From: Candidatus Methanophagales archaeon
GTDB lineage: Archaea > Halobacteriota > Syntropharchaeia > Alkanophagales > Methanospirareceae
Length of the DNA: 9,885 bases
Direction: 5' to 3'
Assembly (NCBI GenBank): GCA_023131215.1
Contig: JAGLZV010000186.1
Coordinates: 1 to 9,885 of the forward strand
Shown piece after piece: positions 1 to 6,678 of this stretch. Under the pieces are notes generated by a model. That model ran no database searches, was not told the origin of the DNA, and saw only the letters and a list, made by a program, of their open reading frames with translations. Position 1 is the first letter of the stretch. Every line of letters begins with the position of its first letter. A program made the translations under genes and the position numbers.

Positions 1-821
1 TCCTCTAACATCCTCAAATCCACTTTTCTCTGTCTCGGCTCCTTTATCTCAACCACAAAAGGGCGACCTGAGCCGAGCATTCGAGCATCTATGTCCTCTC
101 TGCCGCATCCCTGTAACACCATATCTTCACCTTTAAATTCCGCCAATATCGAGCCGCTTATGAGTTCCTCGACGGATTCTGCATACATTTTCCCGGTGAA
201 ATTGCACTTCTCACAGCCTCTACCGCGACACTCACGGCAGAACCATCTCGTTTGTGGTATTCCTCTTTTGAACTTCCGGTATTTACCGTAAATGAAAACC
301 GAGTTTACCTGCAATTCCACCTTTTCCGTCCACAAATTCAATATTACCACAAGGTCTGGTCTCTCAAAATCGGCTATTTTCCCCGTCTCATGCTCTATTC
401 TCTTTCCTACTTCTCTATTCAACTCTGCCTTTAACGGCTCGGCATAAGAAGCACCCGCAATTTCCCATATCAGCTCCTCGTTTTCCAACAGCATCCCGCT
501 TACTTTTGTGCCCACGAGAAAAGAATCGAGTTCGTATTCCTTCAGCTTTTCCAATGCCTTTGACACCCACGTTTCTAAATTCTCAAACAGACCATTACAT
601 ACCCAGCATTTGCCCTCTTCTATTTCTTCGCCTTTCCATTTCGTTCTCAAAACTTCTTTTAGTATTTTTCCTCTTTTATCGTTCGAAAGTCCCGAGGAAA
701 TCTTCGCAAATTGTCTGCCAAGACAGTTGTCACAGATAGGTCCAGACCCTTCTTTTATTATTTCGCGTGCTATCTCTATTACTGTATCCTCTCTTAACTC
801 TCCAAAGTTCTCAACACTCAT
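1..821 (-). CDS. pus10: tRNA pseudouridine synthase Pus10 (5' part; truncated by window edge)
   Basis: This is the archaeal enzyme that makes pseudouridine at positions 54 and 55 of the tRNA TpsiC loop. The reading frame opens at an ATG (819-821 on the complement) and stays open for 273 codons to the left edge, so roughly the last third of a usual archaeal Pus10 (about 400 residues or more) is missing. Visible parts are an N-terminal CxxC pair (C30, C33; context PICDNCLGRQF), a second CxxC (C72, C75), a cysteine knuckle CRECRGRGCEKC (C195, C198, C203, C206), and the family signature GREDIDARMLGSGRPFVVE. D243 of GRED is the expected catalytic aspartate, by analogy with GRTD of TruA-type synthases. 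The cysteine pairs fit the zinc-binding, THUMP-like accessory region of Pus10. The start is supported by the agreement of the N-terminus with the family and a weak GTGAG a few bases upstream. It lies downstream of moeA on the same strand after a 137-base gap, so it probably has its own promoter. Confidence 0.93.
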   Translation of the reverse strand, partial: MSVENFGELREDTVIEIAREIIKEGSGPICDNCLGRQFAKISSGLSNDKRGKILKEVLRTKWKGEEIEEGKCWVCNGLFENLETWVSKALEKLKEYELDSFLVGTKVSGMLLENEELIWEIAGASYAEPLKAELNREVGKRIEHETGKIADFERPDLVVILNLWTEKVELQVNSVFIYGKYRKFKRGIPQTRWFCRECRGRGCEKCNFTGKMYAESVEELISGSILAEFKGEDMVLQGCGREDIDARMLGSGRPFVVEIKEPRQRKVDLRMLE

Positions 822-874
822 TTCTCACTTTACAAAATAACAACCTTATACATTAAGGAACAATTATTATTCTG

Positions 875-886
875 CTACATAAATAG
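875..886 (-). promoter_or_regulatory. possible TATA box for pus10
   Basis: On the complement, CTATTTATGTAG is TATA-like and lies about 55 bases upstream of the pus10 ATG. A start about 25 bases downstream would leave a leader of some 30 bases containing the weak GTGAG site. The whole 822-958 gap is AT-rich, so this match could be chance. A second TATA-like string (AATGTATAAGG, about 845-855) lies closer to the gene. Confidence 0.22.
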
Positions 887-898
887 TGAGATTGTTAA

Positions 899-916
899 GA
901 GAAAAAACGAAAGGGG
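899..916 (-). terminator. possible T-rich terminator after moeA
   Basis: Read on the complement, the sequence about 45-60 bases past the moeA stop is CCCCTTTCGTTTTTTCTC, a pyrimidine tract with a run of six T. Archaeal terminators are often simple T-rich stretches on the non-template strand with no strong hairpin. It sits between the moeA stop and the putative pus10 promoter, where a terminator would be expected. No stem-loop was seen. Confidence 0.25.
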
Positions 917-958
917 AATTATAAGAGAGGCATTGAAAGAATAAAAGTGATATAAAAA

Positions 959-2182
959 TTAATCATATATATTGAGTGCTATTCTCTCCCCCTCCTCTAC
1001 ACCCTCTTTATTCTCCTCTATCACCACAAATCCATCCGACTTCGTCATGCTGGATAATATACCAGAGCCGCTCACCCTTATTGGCTCTGCATAATAGCCG
1101 TTTTCAGCGCAAAGCAGCTTTACACGCACAAAATCGGTTCTACCAACTGCTGAAGGGATTTTTTTACTCGCTATTGCAAGAATTTTCTTGCGCTCTTCCT
1201 TCACTCCATGCACCGCATACAAAAAAGGTCTTACGAGCAATTCAAACGCCGACATTGTCGCTACGGGATAACCAGGGAGAACAAACACAGGCTTGTTATT
1301 GATGACACCGAAACCCGTTGGTTCGCCGGGTCGAATAGACACACCGTGAAACATAAGTTTTCCTAAATCTTCTACTACGTCGGCTATGAAATCTCTCTTA
1401 CCCACGGAGCTCCCACCACTTATTAATAACCCGTCGCAACCTTCCTCTAAGGACAAACTTATTGCGTTTTTTATTTCCTCGTAATCATCTCTTACTATGC
1501 CAATTATGTATGGCGAGGCATTTTTTTTTGTCAATGCCGCAAGCACATAACTGTTCACATCTGCTATCTTCTTTTCTCCTTCAAAATACTCCTTAGGATC
1601 CAAAAGCTCGTCACCTGTGGAGATTATCCCAAACTTTGCTCTTTTATACACCTTCACCGAGCTTTTAAAAAGTGATGCGAGCATGCCGAGGTCATGAGAT
1701 TTTAACAGCCTCCCTTCTTTCAGCACCTCTTCACCCTTTTTTACATCCTCACCTTTAAAAGAAACGTTTTTACCCGGCGTGACGGGTTTGAAAACTTCCA
1801 GCGTATCTTCTCTTTCCTTTGCATATTCAAGCATAACAACTGCGTTGCTGCCCTTTGGCATGGGCATCCCGGTTTGTATGGGTAAATAATTCTTTTCCCC
1901 TTCCATTATTTCGTTCTTTTTTTCTCCTTCCCCTCGGCTCCTCCGCCTTAAAAGCACCGGATTATTTGGAGATGCGCCAAAAGAGTCCTCTCCTCTAATC
2001 GCATAACCGTCCATCGCAGCACGGTCAAAAGGAGGGCTATCTATGGGTGAGCAAACGTCTTCTGCTAAAACCCGGCTCAAAGCATCGTCAAATCCAATTT
2101 CTTCTATTTCTGTTGGCTTTGCATAGGATAAAACAGTTTTTAATGCTTCATCCAAGGGGATAAGTTTACGAAAAAGTTTCAT
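959..2182 (-). CDS. moeA: molybdopterin molybdenumtransferase MoeA
   Basis: MoeA inserts molybdate (or tungstate) into adenylylated molybdopterin, the last general step of Moco/Wco synthesis, in the cytoplasm. The 407-residue length is normal. Family motifs appear in order: PPFDRAAMDGYAIRGEDS (51-68; D58 corresponds to the conserved MoeA aspartate), PIQTGMPMPKG (101-111), the MoCF-domain strand GIISTGDELLDP (185-196; E192), GGSSVGKRDF (256-265; D264, usual form GGxSxGxxD), RPGEPTGFG (284-292) and LPGYPVATMSAFELLVRPF (302-320; most relatives have LPGNPVS). The C-terminal domain IV (about 333-407) is present, with GSGILSSMTKSDGF. An insertion rich in Glu/Lys/Arg near 80-97 is probably a surface loop. 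It lies 7 bases after the PIN gene, so the two are probably co-transcribed. The start codon fits the family N-terminus, but no clear Shine-Dalgarno site is visible. A molybdo- or tungstoenzyme lifestyle is implied. Confidence 0.95.
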   Translation of the reverse strand: MKLFRKLIPLDEALKTVLSYAKPTEIEEIGFDDALSRVLAEDVCSPIDSPPFDRAAMDGYAIRGEDSFGASPNNPVLLRRRSRGEGEKKNEIMEGEKNYLPIQTGMPMPKGSNAVVMLEYAKEREDTLEVFKPVTPGKNVSFKGEDVKKGEEVLKEGRLLKSHDLGMLASLFKSSVKVYKRAKFGIISTGDELLDPKEYFEGEKKIADVNSYVLAALTKKNASPYIIGIVRDDYEEIKNAISLSLEEGCDGLLISGGSSVGKRDFIADVVEDLGKLMFHGVSIRPGEPTGFGVINNKPVFVLPGYPVATMSAFELLVRPFLYAVHGVKEERKKILAIASKKIPSAVGRTDFVRVKLLCAENGYYAEPIRVSGSGILSSMTKSDGFVVIEENKEGVEEGERIALNIYD

Positions 2183-2189
2183 TTTTATT

Positions 2190-2675
2190 TTACTCGCTTT
2201 CCTCCAATCTACTCCCCCCTCTCAAATACACCGTTGCTATTCCAGCCTTCGACAATTTCCTCTTCAAGAGCTCATCGTTTGTTAGGACTGCTGCTTTCTT
2301 CTTCAACGCTAACACCACAATCCATTCATCGGTACCAATATTTCTTTCTCCTCCTCCTTCCTCTTCATTTATTGTCACCTTGAACCTGTCGGGCTCTGCA
2401 TGCACATACTTAAGAACTAAAGAGTAACCAATCTTTGCCGCTCTTTTCTCTTTGCCTTTCAAACCCGGTCTTTGTCTTAACCTATCCAACTCGTTCAAGA
2501 CCACCTTCGGCACGATTATACGCGTGTATCCCAGCTTTTCAAGCTCATAAAATATATCAACGCCAAATTCTCCGGGTATAAGCAGTGCATTTGTGTCCAC
2601 TATCACTTTCTTTCGTAGCACTTTTTCTTTTTTACAAAAAACTTTTTTGCAAGCAAAAACCTTTACTAAAAACAT
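2190..2675 (-). CDS. PIN-domain ribonuclease-like protein (archaeal Fcf1/VapC9-like)
   Basis: The protein is a single PIN domain of the small archaeal group related to Fcf1/VapC9. PIN proteins of this kind are metal-dependent ribonucleases involved in rRNA processing or in toxin-like RNA cleavage; the substrate here is unknown. The four acidic positions expected of the active site are all present: D27 (VIVDTNALLIP), E62 (VVLNELDRL), D116 (GTDEWIVVLAL) and D134 (VLTNDELLKRKL). The motif GVDIFYELEKLG after the first strand is typical of the group. The first 18-20 residues, rich in K, V, F and C, precede the usual start of the domain and are encoded by repeated AAAAAG/TTTTTG sequence. The real start may be the GTG at 2621 (giving MLRKKVIVDTN) or at 2606. 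No antitoxin gene is adjacent, which argues against a VapBC pair. It is probably in an operon with moeA. Confidence 0.85.
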   Translation of the reverse strand: MFLVKVFACKKVFCKKEKVLRKKVIVDTNALLIPGEFGVDIFYELEKLGYTRIIVPKVVLNELDRLRQRPGLKGKEKRAAKIGYSLVLKYVHAEPDRFKVTINEEEGGGERNIGTDEWIVVLALKKKAAVLTNDELLKRKLSKAGIATVYLRGGSRLEESE

Positions 2676-2729
2676 AAGTTTCTTTGATCAAACTTTCTTT
2701 GTGAAAGAAAGGTTGTAAGAAAAGGTTTT
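2656..2729. repeat. nested inverted repeats in the divergent intergenic region
   Basis: The inner element is a 12-base arm at 2689-2700 (CAAACTTTCTTT), a 3-base spacer GTG, and a 12-base arm at 2704-2715 (AAAGAAAGGTTG). The arms are complementary at 11 of 12 positions, the mismatch being 2692 against 2712. An outer pair, AAAACCTTT at 2656-2664 and AAAGGTTTT at 2721-2729, is a perfect 9-base inverted repeat that ends immediately before the kae1 ATG. A third small palindrome, TTTTTGC-AA-GCAAAAA, lies at 2644-2659. The structure could be an operator, an RNA hairpin in a leader, or a copy of a dispersed genomic repeat. Only the symmetry is directly seen. Confidence 0.7.
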
Positions 2730-3734
2730 ATGACGCTTATCTTAGGACTCGAAGGAACAGCATGGAACCTCAGCGCTGCACTGGTCAGCGAAGAAAGGGT
2801 AATATACGAAGCAGAATCGACATATAAACCTTTACATGGCGGTATTCATCCAAGAGAAGCGGCGCAGCATCACGCATCCGAGCTAAAAAATGTGGTCTCA
2901 CGAGCTTTAAGAGGAGCAGAAAAAGAAGGTTTTTCATTAAAAGATATAGACGCAGTAGCATTCTCGCAGGGTCCGGGTATGGGTCCTTGTCTCAGAACAG
3001 TAGCTACGGCAGCGAGAGCGCTCTCTCTATCTTTAAAAATACCACTAATCGGCGTTAATCATTGCATCGCCCATATAGAAATAGGAAGATGGCGCTGCGG
3101 AACAAAAGACCCCGTAGTGTTATACGTAAGTGGGGCAAACTCGCAGGTGTTGGCATACCGCTCCAATAGGTATCGTATCTTGGGAGAAACTCTGGATATA
3201 GGAATAGGGAACGCTCTGGACAAATTCGCTCGCTACTTGGGACTAAGCCATCCAGGTGGTCCGAAGATAGAGGAACTGGCTTCAACAGGCACTAAATATG
3301 TTTATATGCCATATATAGTAAAGGGAATGGATTTATCTTTTTCCGGACTCACCACTGCCGCTAAGGACGCTTTAGACACTGGCGGGGAAAAGGAGGATAT
3401 TTGTTATTCTTTTCAGGAGACTGCGTTTGCTATGCTCACTGAAGTAACTGAGCGCGCAATGGCACATCTCTGCAAGGATGAGGTGTTGCTGGCAGGAGGC
3501 GTAGGAGCGAACCGTAGATTACAGCAAATGCTGCAAACGATGTGCAGCGACCGAGGAGCAAGATTTTACGTCCCTGAGAACAAATATTTGAAGGATAACG
3601 GTGCAATGATTGCTTATCTTGGACTGCTAATGCTCAAAAGTGGTAACACAACGCCAATAGAAAAATCTGTGATTAAGCCAAATTACAGACCTGACGAGGT
3701 TGAAGTCATGTGGAGAAAAAAGCGAAAACTTTAA
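2730..3734 (+). CDS. kae1: KEOPS complex tRNA N6-threonylcarbamoyltransferase subunit Kae1
   Basis: Kae1 (the archaeal/eukaryotic TsaD counterpart) transfers the threonylcarbamoyl group from TC-AMP to adenosine 37 of ANN-decoding tRNAs, as the catalytic subunit of KEOPS. The 334 residues cover a complete ASKHA-fold protein: LGLEGTAWNLSAA (5-17), FSQGPGMGPCLRTV (78-91), the metal-binding histidines of NHCIAHIEIGR (H111, H115), YVSGANSQV (132-140), GNALDKFARYLGL (160-172), HPGGPKIE (174-181), LAGGVGANRRL (254-264), the third metal ligand D289 in KDNGAMIA, and the usual end RPDEVEVMW. The start at 2730 matches the family N-terminus. Many euryarchaea carry Kae1 fused to the Bud32 kinase as a protein of over 500 residues. 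Here the reading frame stops right after the Kae1 domain and no kinase gene is nearby. It is transcribed divergently from the PIN-moeA pair and is followed by a 48-base gap before the tetrapyrrole genes. Confidence 0.96.
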   Translation: MTLILGLEGTAWNLSAALVSEERVIYEAESTYKPLHGGIHPREAAQHHASELKNVVSRALRGAEKEGFSLKDIDAVAFSQGPGMGPCLRTVATAARALSLSLKIPLIGVNHCIAHIEIGRWRCGTKDPVVLYVSGANSQVLAYRSNRYRILGETLDIGIGNALDKFARYLGLSHPGGPKIEELASTGTKYVYMPYIVKGMDLSFSGLTTAAKDALDTGGEKEDICYSFQETAFAMLTEVTERAMAHLCKDEVLLAGGVGANRRLQQMLQTMCSDRGARFYVPENKYLKDNGAMIAYLGLLMLKSGNTTPIEKSVIKPNYRPDEVEVMWRKKRKL

Positions 3735-3745
3735 AAATTGATAGA

Positions 3746-3760
3746 GTAAAATTTTATTAG
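3746..3760 (+). promoter_or_regulatory. possible TATA element for the tetrapyrrole gene cluster
   Basis: In the 48-base gap between kae1 and the SirC-like gene the string AAAATTTTATTAG occurs, with TTTTATTA at 3752-3759. Its centre is about 27 bases before the ATG at 3783, the spacing expected for a leaderless archaeal transcript. No Shine-Dalgarno site precedes that ATG (AAAGAAGAATACC), which agrees with a leaderless start. The match is weak by itself. Confidence 0.3.
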
Positions 3761-3782
3761 GGCAAATTTAAAGAAGAATACC

Positions 3783-4433
3783 ATGCTTCCTCTCTATGTT
3801 AACATCTCTGGTAAAAGAATAGTTGTGTTTGGTGGTGGTGAGGTTGCAGAGAGGAAAATAAGTCAGATTTTGGAGACGGATGGAGATGGAGGGAAGGTGA
3901 ATGTGGAAGTTCACAGCCTTGATTTTACATCTCGCATAGAAGAAATGAGGGAAAAGGGAGAAATTCAGTGTTTCAGGTGCGATTTGTGGGAACAGAATCT
4001 GGAAGAGCTTATACAGGGAGCCTTTTTAGTCCTCGTTTGCACCGGTGACGAAAACCTAAACAATCGTATTTTAAAAAAGGCGACAAAATTTGATGTGCTT
4101 GTTAATTATAGGCATGTGGGGAATGCGTTTATGTCTTCAGTGGTAAACAAGGGCGGATTTCTGATTTCTGTCTCTACGGGAGGAAAAGGACCAGCAATGG
4201 CTAAATATATGAAGACGAAAATTTCGTCGCTTATAGGTGATAAAGAGGAAAAGATGCTGCTGATTCAGTCCAACCTCAGGAGATATTTAAAAAAGAAGGT
4301 TAAAGAAGAGCACAGAAGGCAAGAGATTTTGAACCGTGTTTTGAACGACCCAGAATGCTGGGCTGTTCTTGATGCGCCTGTTGAAGTTGCAGAAAAACGT
4401 ATTCTCAAAATTGTGGGTGATAAATATGCATAA
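3783..4433 (+). CDS. precorrin-2 dehydrogenase-like protein (SirC / Met8 / CysG N-terminal type)
   Basis: Members oxidise precorrin-2 to sirohydrochlorin with NAD+; some also insert Fe2+ to make sirohaem. The 216 residues show an N-terminal Rossmann fold: LPLYVNISGKRIVVFGGGEVAERK (2-25) with the NAD-binding glycine cluster GGG at 17-19, then FLVLVCTGDENLNNRI (81-96), VNYRHVGNAFMSS (107-119) and the signature LISVSTGGKGPAMAKYMKTKI (128-148; relatives read vavSTgGkSP.lA). A helical C-terminal part follows. In relatives from memory, the catalytic aspartate lies in a segment like NVVD; the aligned residue here is H111 (NYRH), and the next few residues are shortened. The protein may therefore work differently or be only a dehydrogenase. 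It overlaps hemA by 8 bases, which ties it firmly to the tetrapyrrole pathway. The downstream uroporphyrinogen methyltransferase partner is not in the window. Confidence 0.87.
   Translation: MLPLYVNISGKRIVVFGGGEVAERKISQILETDGDGGKVNVEVHSLDFTSRIEEMREKGEIQCFRCDLWEQNLEELIQGAFLVLVCTGDENLNNRILKKATKFDVLVNYRHVGNAFMSSVVNKGGFLISVSTGGKGPAMAKYMKTKISSLIGDKEEKMLLIQSNLRRYLKKKVKEEHRRQEILNRVLNDPECWAVLDAPVEVAEKRILKIVGDKYA
4416..4421 (+). promoter_or_regulatory. Shine-Dalgarno site GGTGAT that sets the hemA start
   Basis: GGTGAT is fully complementary to the archaeal 16S rRNA 3' end (core AUCACC) and lies four bases before the ATG at 4426. It supports that ATG over the in-frame upstream ATGs at 4369 and 4372, which lie deep inside the preceding gene. 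It also implies translational coupling with the SirC-like gene. Confidence 0.7.
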
Positions 4434-5703
4434 AATCGGCTCTTTATGGTTTTCGCATAAAAAGTGTAGTGTCGAGGAACTGGAGGAGATAGCAGAGAGA
4501 TTGAAACCGGAAATATTCGCAGAAGACCCGCACGTGAGCGGTTATGTAATTATAAAAACATGTAACCGCGTAGAGGCGTATATCAGCTCGGAGAAACCAA
4601 GGGATGTTTTAGAGGAAATTGTTGATAGACGGAAATTGGAAAAGGGCGGGATTTTCACGGGTAAAGATGCGTTAGAACATCTTATGCGGGTCGCTTGTGG
4701 GCTTGAGGCGATGATAGTGGGAGAAGACCAGATTCTGGGGCAGATAAAGAAGAGCTATCTGGAGAGCAAGAAAGAAGGGACATTAGACAGTCTTCTGGAC
4801 ATGGCGTTCGACAAAGCGATAAAAGTGGCGAAAAGAGCAAGGAATGAAACGAGAATAAACGAAGGGTCTGTTTCTATTGGGTCTGCGGCAGTTGAGCTTG
4901 CAGAAGACATAACCGGGGGATTGGACGGAAAAAGTATCCTTGTAATTGGTGCAGGGGAAATGGGAACGCTGGTAGCAAGAGCTATTTCGGAAAAAGCCTT
5001 GAAAGCCATGTTTATTGCCAATCGAACGTATGAAAAAGCGAAGAATCTTGCAGAAGAGGTTGGCGGCAAGGCGGCTAAGCTGGATGAAAAGGAGAAATGC
5101 CTCTCCATTTGTGATGTTGTTATAAGCACTACGTCAGCACCTCACTACATCTTAGATTACGATTTAATGATGAGGGTAATGGGGCATCGCAGGAATGATA
5201 ACGACCTTTTCATTATAGACATAGCGAATCCAAAGGATGTGGAGGGGAGAGTTGGCGAGATAAAAGGGGTGGAACTGTATGACCTGGACTGTTTATACGA
5301 AATAAGTGAGGAGAACCTGAAGAAGAGGCTTTCTGAGGTTGATAAAGTTGAAATGATAATAGAAGAAGAGATAGAACTCTTTAAGAATATTTTGAGTCGG
5401 CAAAGGGTCGAAAGGCTTATCGCAATGATTTATGAACATGGGTCGCGTATAAGGGAAGAGGAGAAAAAGAGAGCGATTAGCTATATGGAGAAAGGAAGAG
5501 ACCCGAAAGAGGTATTAGAAGATTTTTCGCATGCTGTTTTGTCTAAAACTCTTCACTTGCCAACCAAGATACTCAGGAGATATGTTGAAATGCGGGGCAT
5601 GGGCTCAGGTGAGAGTGATAATGATGACAACAATAATAGTGATTTCATAGATTTTTTCATGGATGAGTTTGAGGAGGTGTTGGGTATGGGGGAAGAGGAG
5701 TAA
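4426..5703 (+). CDS. hemA: glutamyl-tRNA reductase HemA
   Basis: HemA reduces glutamyl-tRNA(Glu) with NADPH to glutamate-1-semialdehyde, the first committed step of C5-pathway tetrapyrrole synthesis. From the ATG at 4426 the protein has 425 residues, a normal length. The catalytic domain has the nucleophilic cysteine in KTCNRVEAY (C46), a conserved histidine H85, and GLEAMIVGEDQILGQIKKSY (92-111). The substrate region continues with ARNETRINEGSVSIGSAAVELA (138-159). The NADPH-binding domain has ILVIGAGEMGTLVARA (171-186) and ANRTYEKAKNLAEEVGG (198-214). Then follow VISTTSAPHYI, IIDIANPKDVE and the long helical dimerisation domain from about 300. The last 35 or so residues form an acidic, Asn/Asp-rich tail that looks disordered. 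A longer frame opens at 4369, but the 19 extra residues are unlike the family, and the GGTGAT site favours 4426. The 8-base overlap upstream and 6-base gap to hemB indicate one operon. Confidence 0.96.
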   Translation: MHKIGSLWFSHKKCSVEELEEIAERLKPEIFAEDPHVSGYVIIKTCNRVEAYISSEKPRDVLEEIVDRRKLEKGGIFTGKDALEHLMRVACGLEAMIVGEDQILGQIKKSYLESKKEGTLDSLLDMAFDKAIKVAKRARNETRINEGSVSIGSAAVELAEDITGGLDGKSILVIGAGEMGTLVARAISEKALKAMFIANRTYEKAKNLAEEVGGKAAKLDEKEKCLSICDVVISTTSAPHYILDYDLMMRVMGHRRNDNDLFIIDIANPKDVEGRVGEIKGVELYDLDCLYEISEENLKKRLSEVDKVEMIIEEEIELFKNILSRQRVERLIAMIYEHGSRIREEEKKRAISYMEKGRDPKEVLEDFSHAVLSKTLHLPTKILRRYVEMRGMGSGESDNDDNNNSDFIDFFMDEFEEVLGMGEEE

Positions 5704-5709
5704 GGTTAG

Positions 5710-6678
5710 ATGTTTCCCGCAGTTAGAATGAGACGTTTGCGTAGCCTAAAACTAATAAGAGAAACTTGGCTTTCCACAGACGACCTGATTCTTCCGCTGT
5801 TTATTGACGAGAACATAGAAGGCGAAAATAAAAAACCGATCGATTCTATGCCCGGACAGTACAGATTTTCTATCGAGAGCGCTGTGAAAGAGGTTTTAGA
5901 AGCCTATTCGATGGGCATAAAATCAGTGCTGTTGTTCGGAATCCCTGCAAGGAAAGATGAAACAGGAAGTGAAGCGTTCAATACGGAAGGAGTAATCCAA
6001 CGAGCGGTTAGAAGAATAAAAAAGGAAGCGGATGATGTGGTTGTTATTACCGATTTGTGTCTTTGTGAGTACACCACGCATGGGCATTGCGGACTTGTAG
6101 AGAATGGACAAGTGGTCAATGACCCCACACTGGAAGTGCTGGGTAAAATAGCCGTAAGTCATGCGGAAGCAGGTGCAGATATTGTAGCACCTTCGGGAAT
6201 GATGGACGGTATGGTAAAGGCGATAAGAGAGAAACTCGACGAAGAAGGCTTTACCGATACAGCTATTATGGCTTATTCTGCAAAATACAATTCCGCTTTA
6301 TATGGTCCTTTCCGAGAGGCTGCCGATTCTGGCTACAAATTCGGAGACCGGAGCAGTTATCAAATGGATTTTTCTAATGCACGCGAAGCGCTCAGGGAAG
6401 TGGAACTTGACATAAAAGAAGGTGCGGACATCGTGATGGTGAAACCCGCTATTTTTTATCTCGATATTATTTCCGAGGTGCGTGCGAGGTTTGATGTTCC
6501 ACTTGCGGCTTATAACGTCAGCGGCGAGTATTTAATGATAACTGCGGCGTCGGAGAAGGGTTATTTGAATCGAGAGGAAGTGTTGATGGAAGGACTGACA
6601 GCGATAAAAAGGGCGGGTGCGGATTTGATAATCACTTATTTTGCGAAGGACGTTGCAGAAGTTTTACGGCAGCGATAG
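5710..6678 (+). CDS. hemB: delta-aminolevulinic acid dehydratase (porphobilinogen synthase) HemB
   Basis: HemB condenses two 5-aminolevulinate molecules to porphobilinogen, the pyrrole building block of haem, sirohaem, F430 and corrins. The 322-residue protein is full length, and the N-terminus MFPAVRMRRLR matches the family. Three cysteines of the active-site metal centre are present in TDLCLCEYTTHGHCG (C117, C119, C127), marking it as the zinc-dependent type. The two Schiff-base lysines are K192 (AYSAKYNSALYGPFR) and K245 (VMVKPAIFYLDI). Other conserved blocks are VNDPTLEVLGKIAVSHAEAG, VAPSGMMDGMV and the C-terminal YNVSGEYLMI. It begins 6 bases after the hemA stop, with a GGAG inside the end of hemA as a modest ribosome-binding site. 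In many methanogens hemL and hemC follow next; here the conserved cluster ends. Confidence 0.97.
   Translation: MFPAVRMRRLRSLKLIRETWLSTDDLILPLFIDENIEGENKKPIDSMPGQYRFSIESAVKEVLEAYSMGIKSVLLFGIPARKDETGSEAFNTEGVIQRAVRRIKKEADDVVVITDLCLCEYTTHGHCGLVENGQVVNDPTLEVLGKIAVSHAEAGADIVAPSGMMDGMVKAIREKLDEEGFTDTAIMAYSAKYNSALYGPFREAADSGYKFGDRSSYQMDFSNAREALREVELDIKEGADIVMVKPAIFYLDIISEVRARFDVPLAAYNVSGEYLMITAASEKGYLNREEVLMEGLTAIKRAGADLIITYFAKDVAEVLRQR

Noticed and set aside
91..840. Several plus-strand reading frames in the first 840 bases
   Set aside because: They are shadows of pus10, whose minus-strand frame carries clear family motifs over the whole stretch.
2190..2675. VapBC toxin-antitoxin module based on the PIN protein
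   Set aside because: No small antitoxin gene lies next to it; the neighbour is moeA and the motifs fit the Fcf1-like archaeal group better.
4369..4425. Longer hemA start at 4369
   Set aside because: The extra 19 residues are unlike the GluTR N-terminus and the internal GGTGAT site before 4426 gives a far better start.
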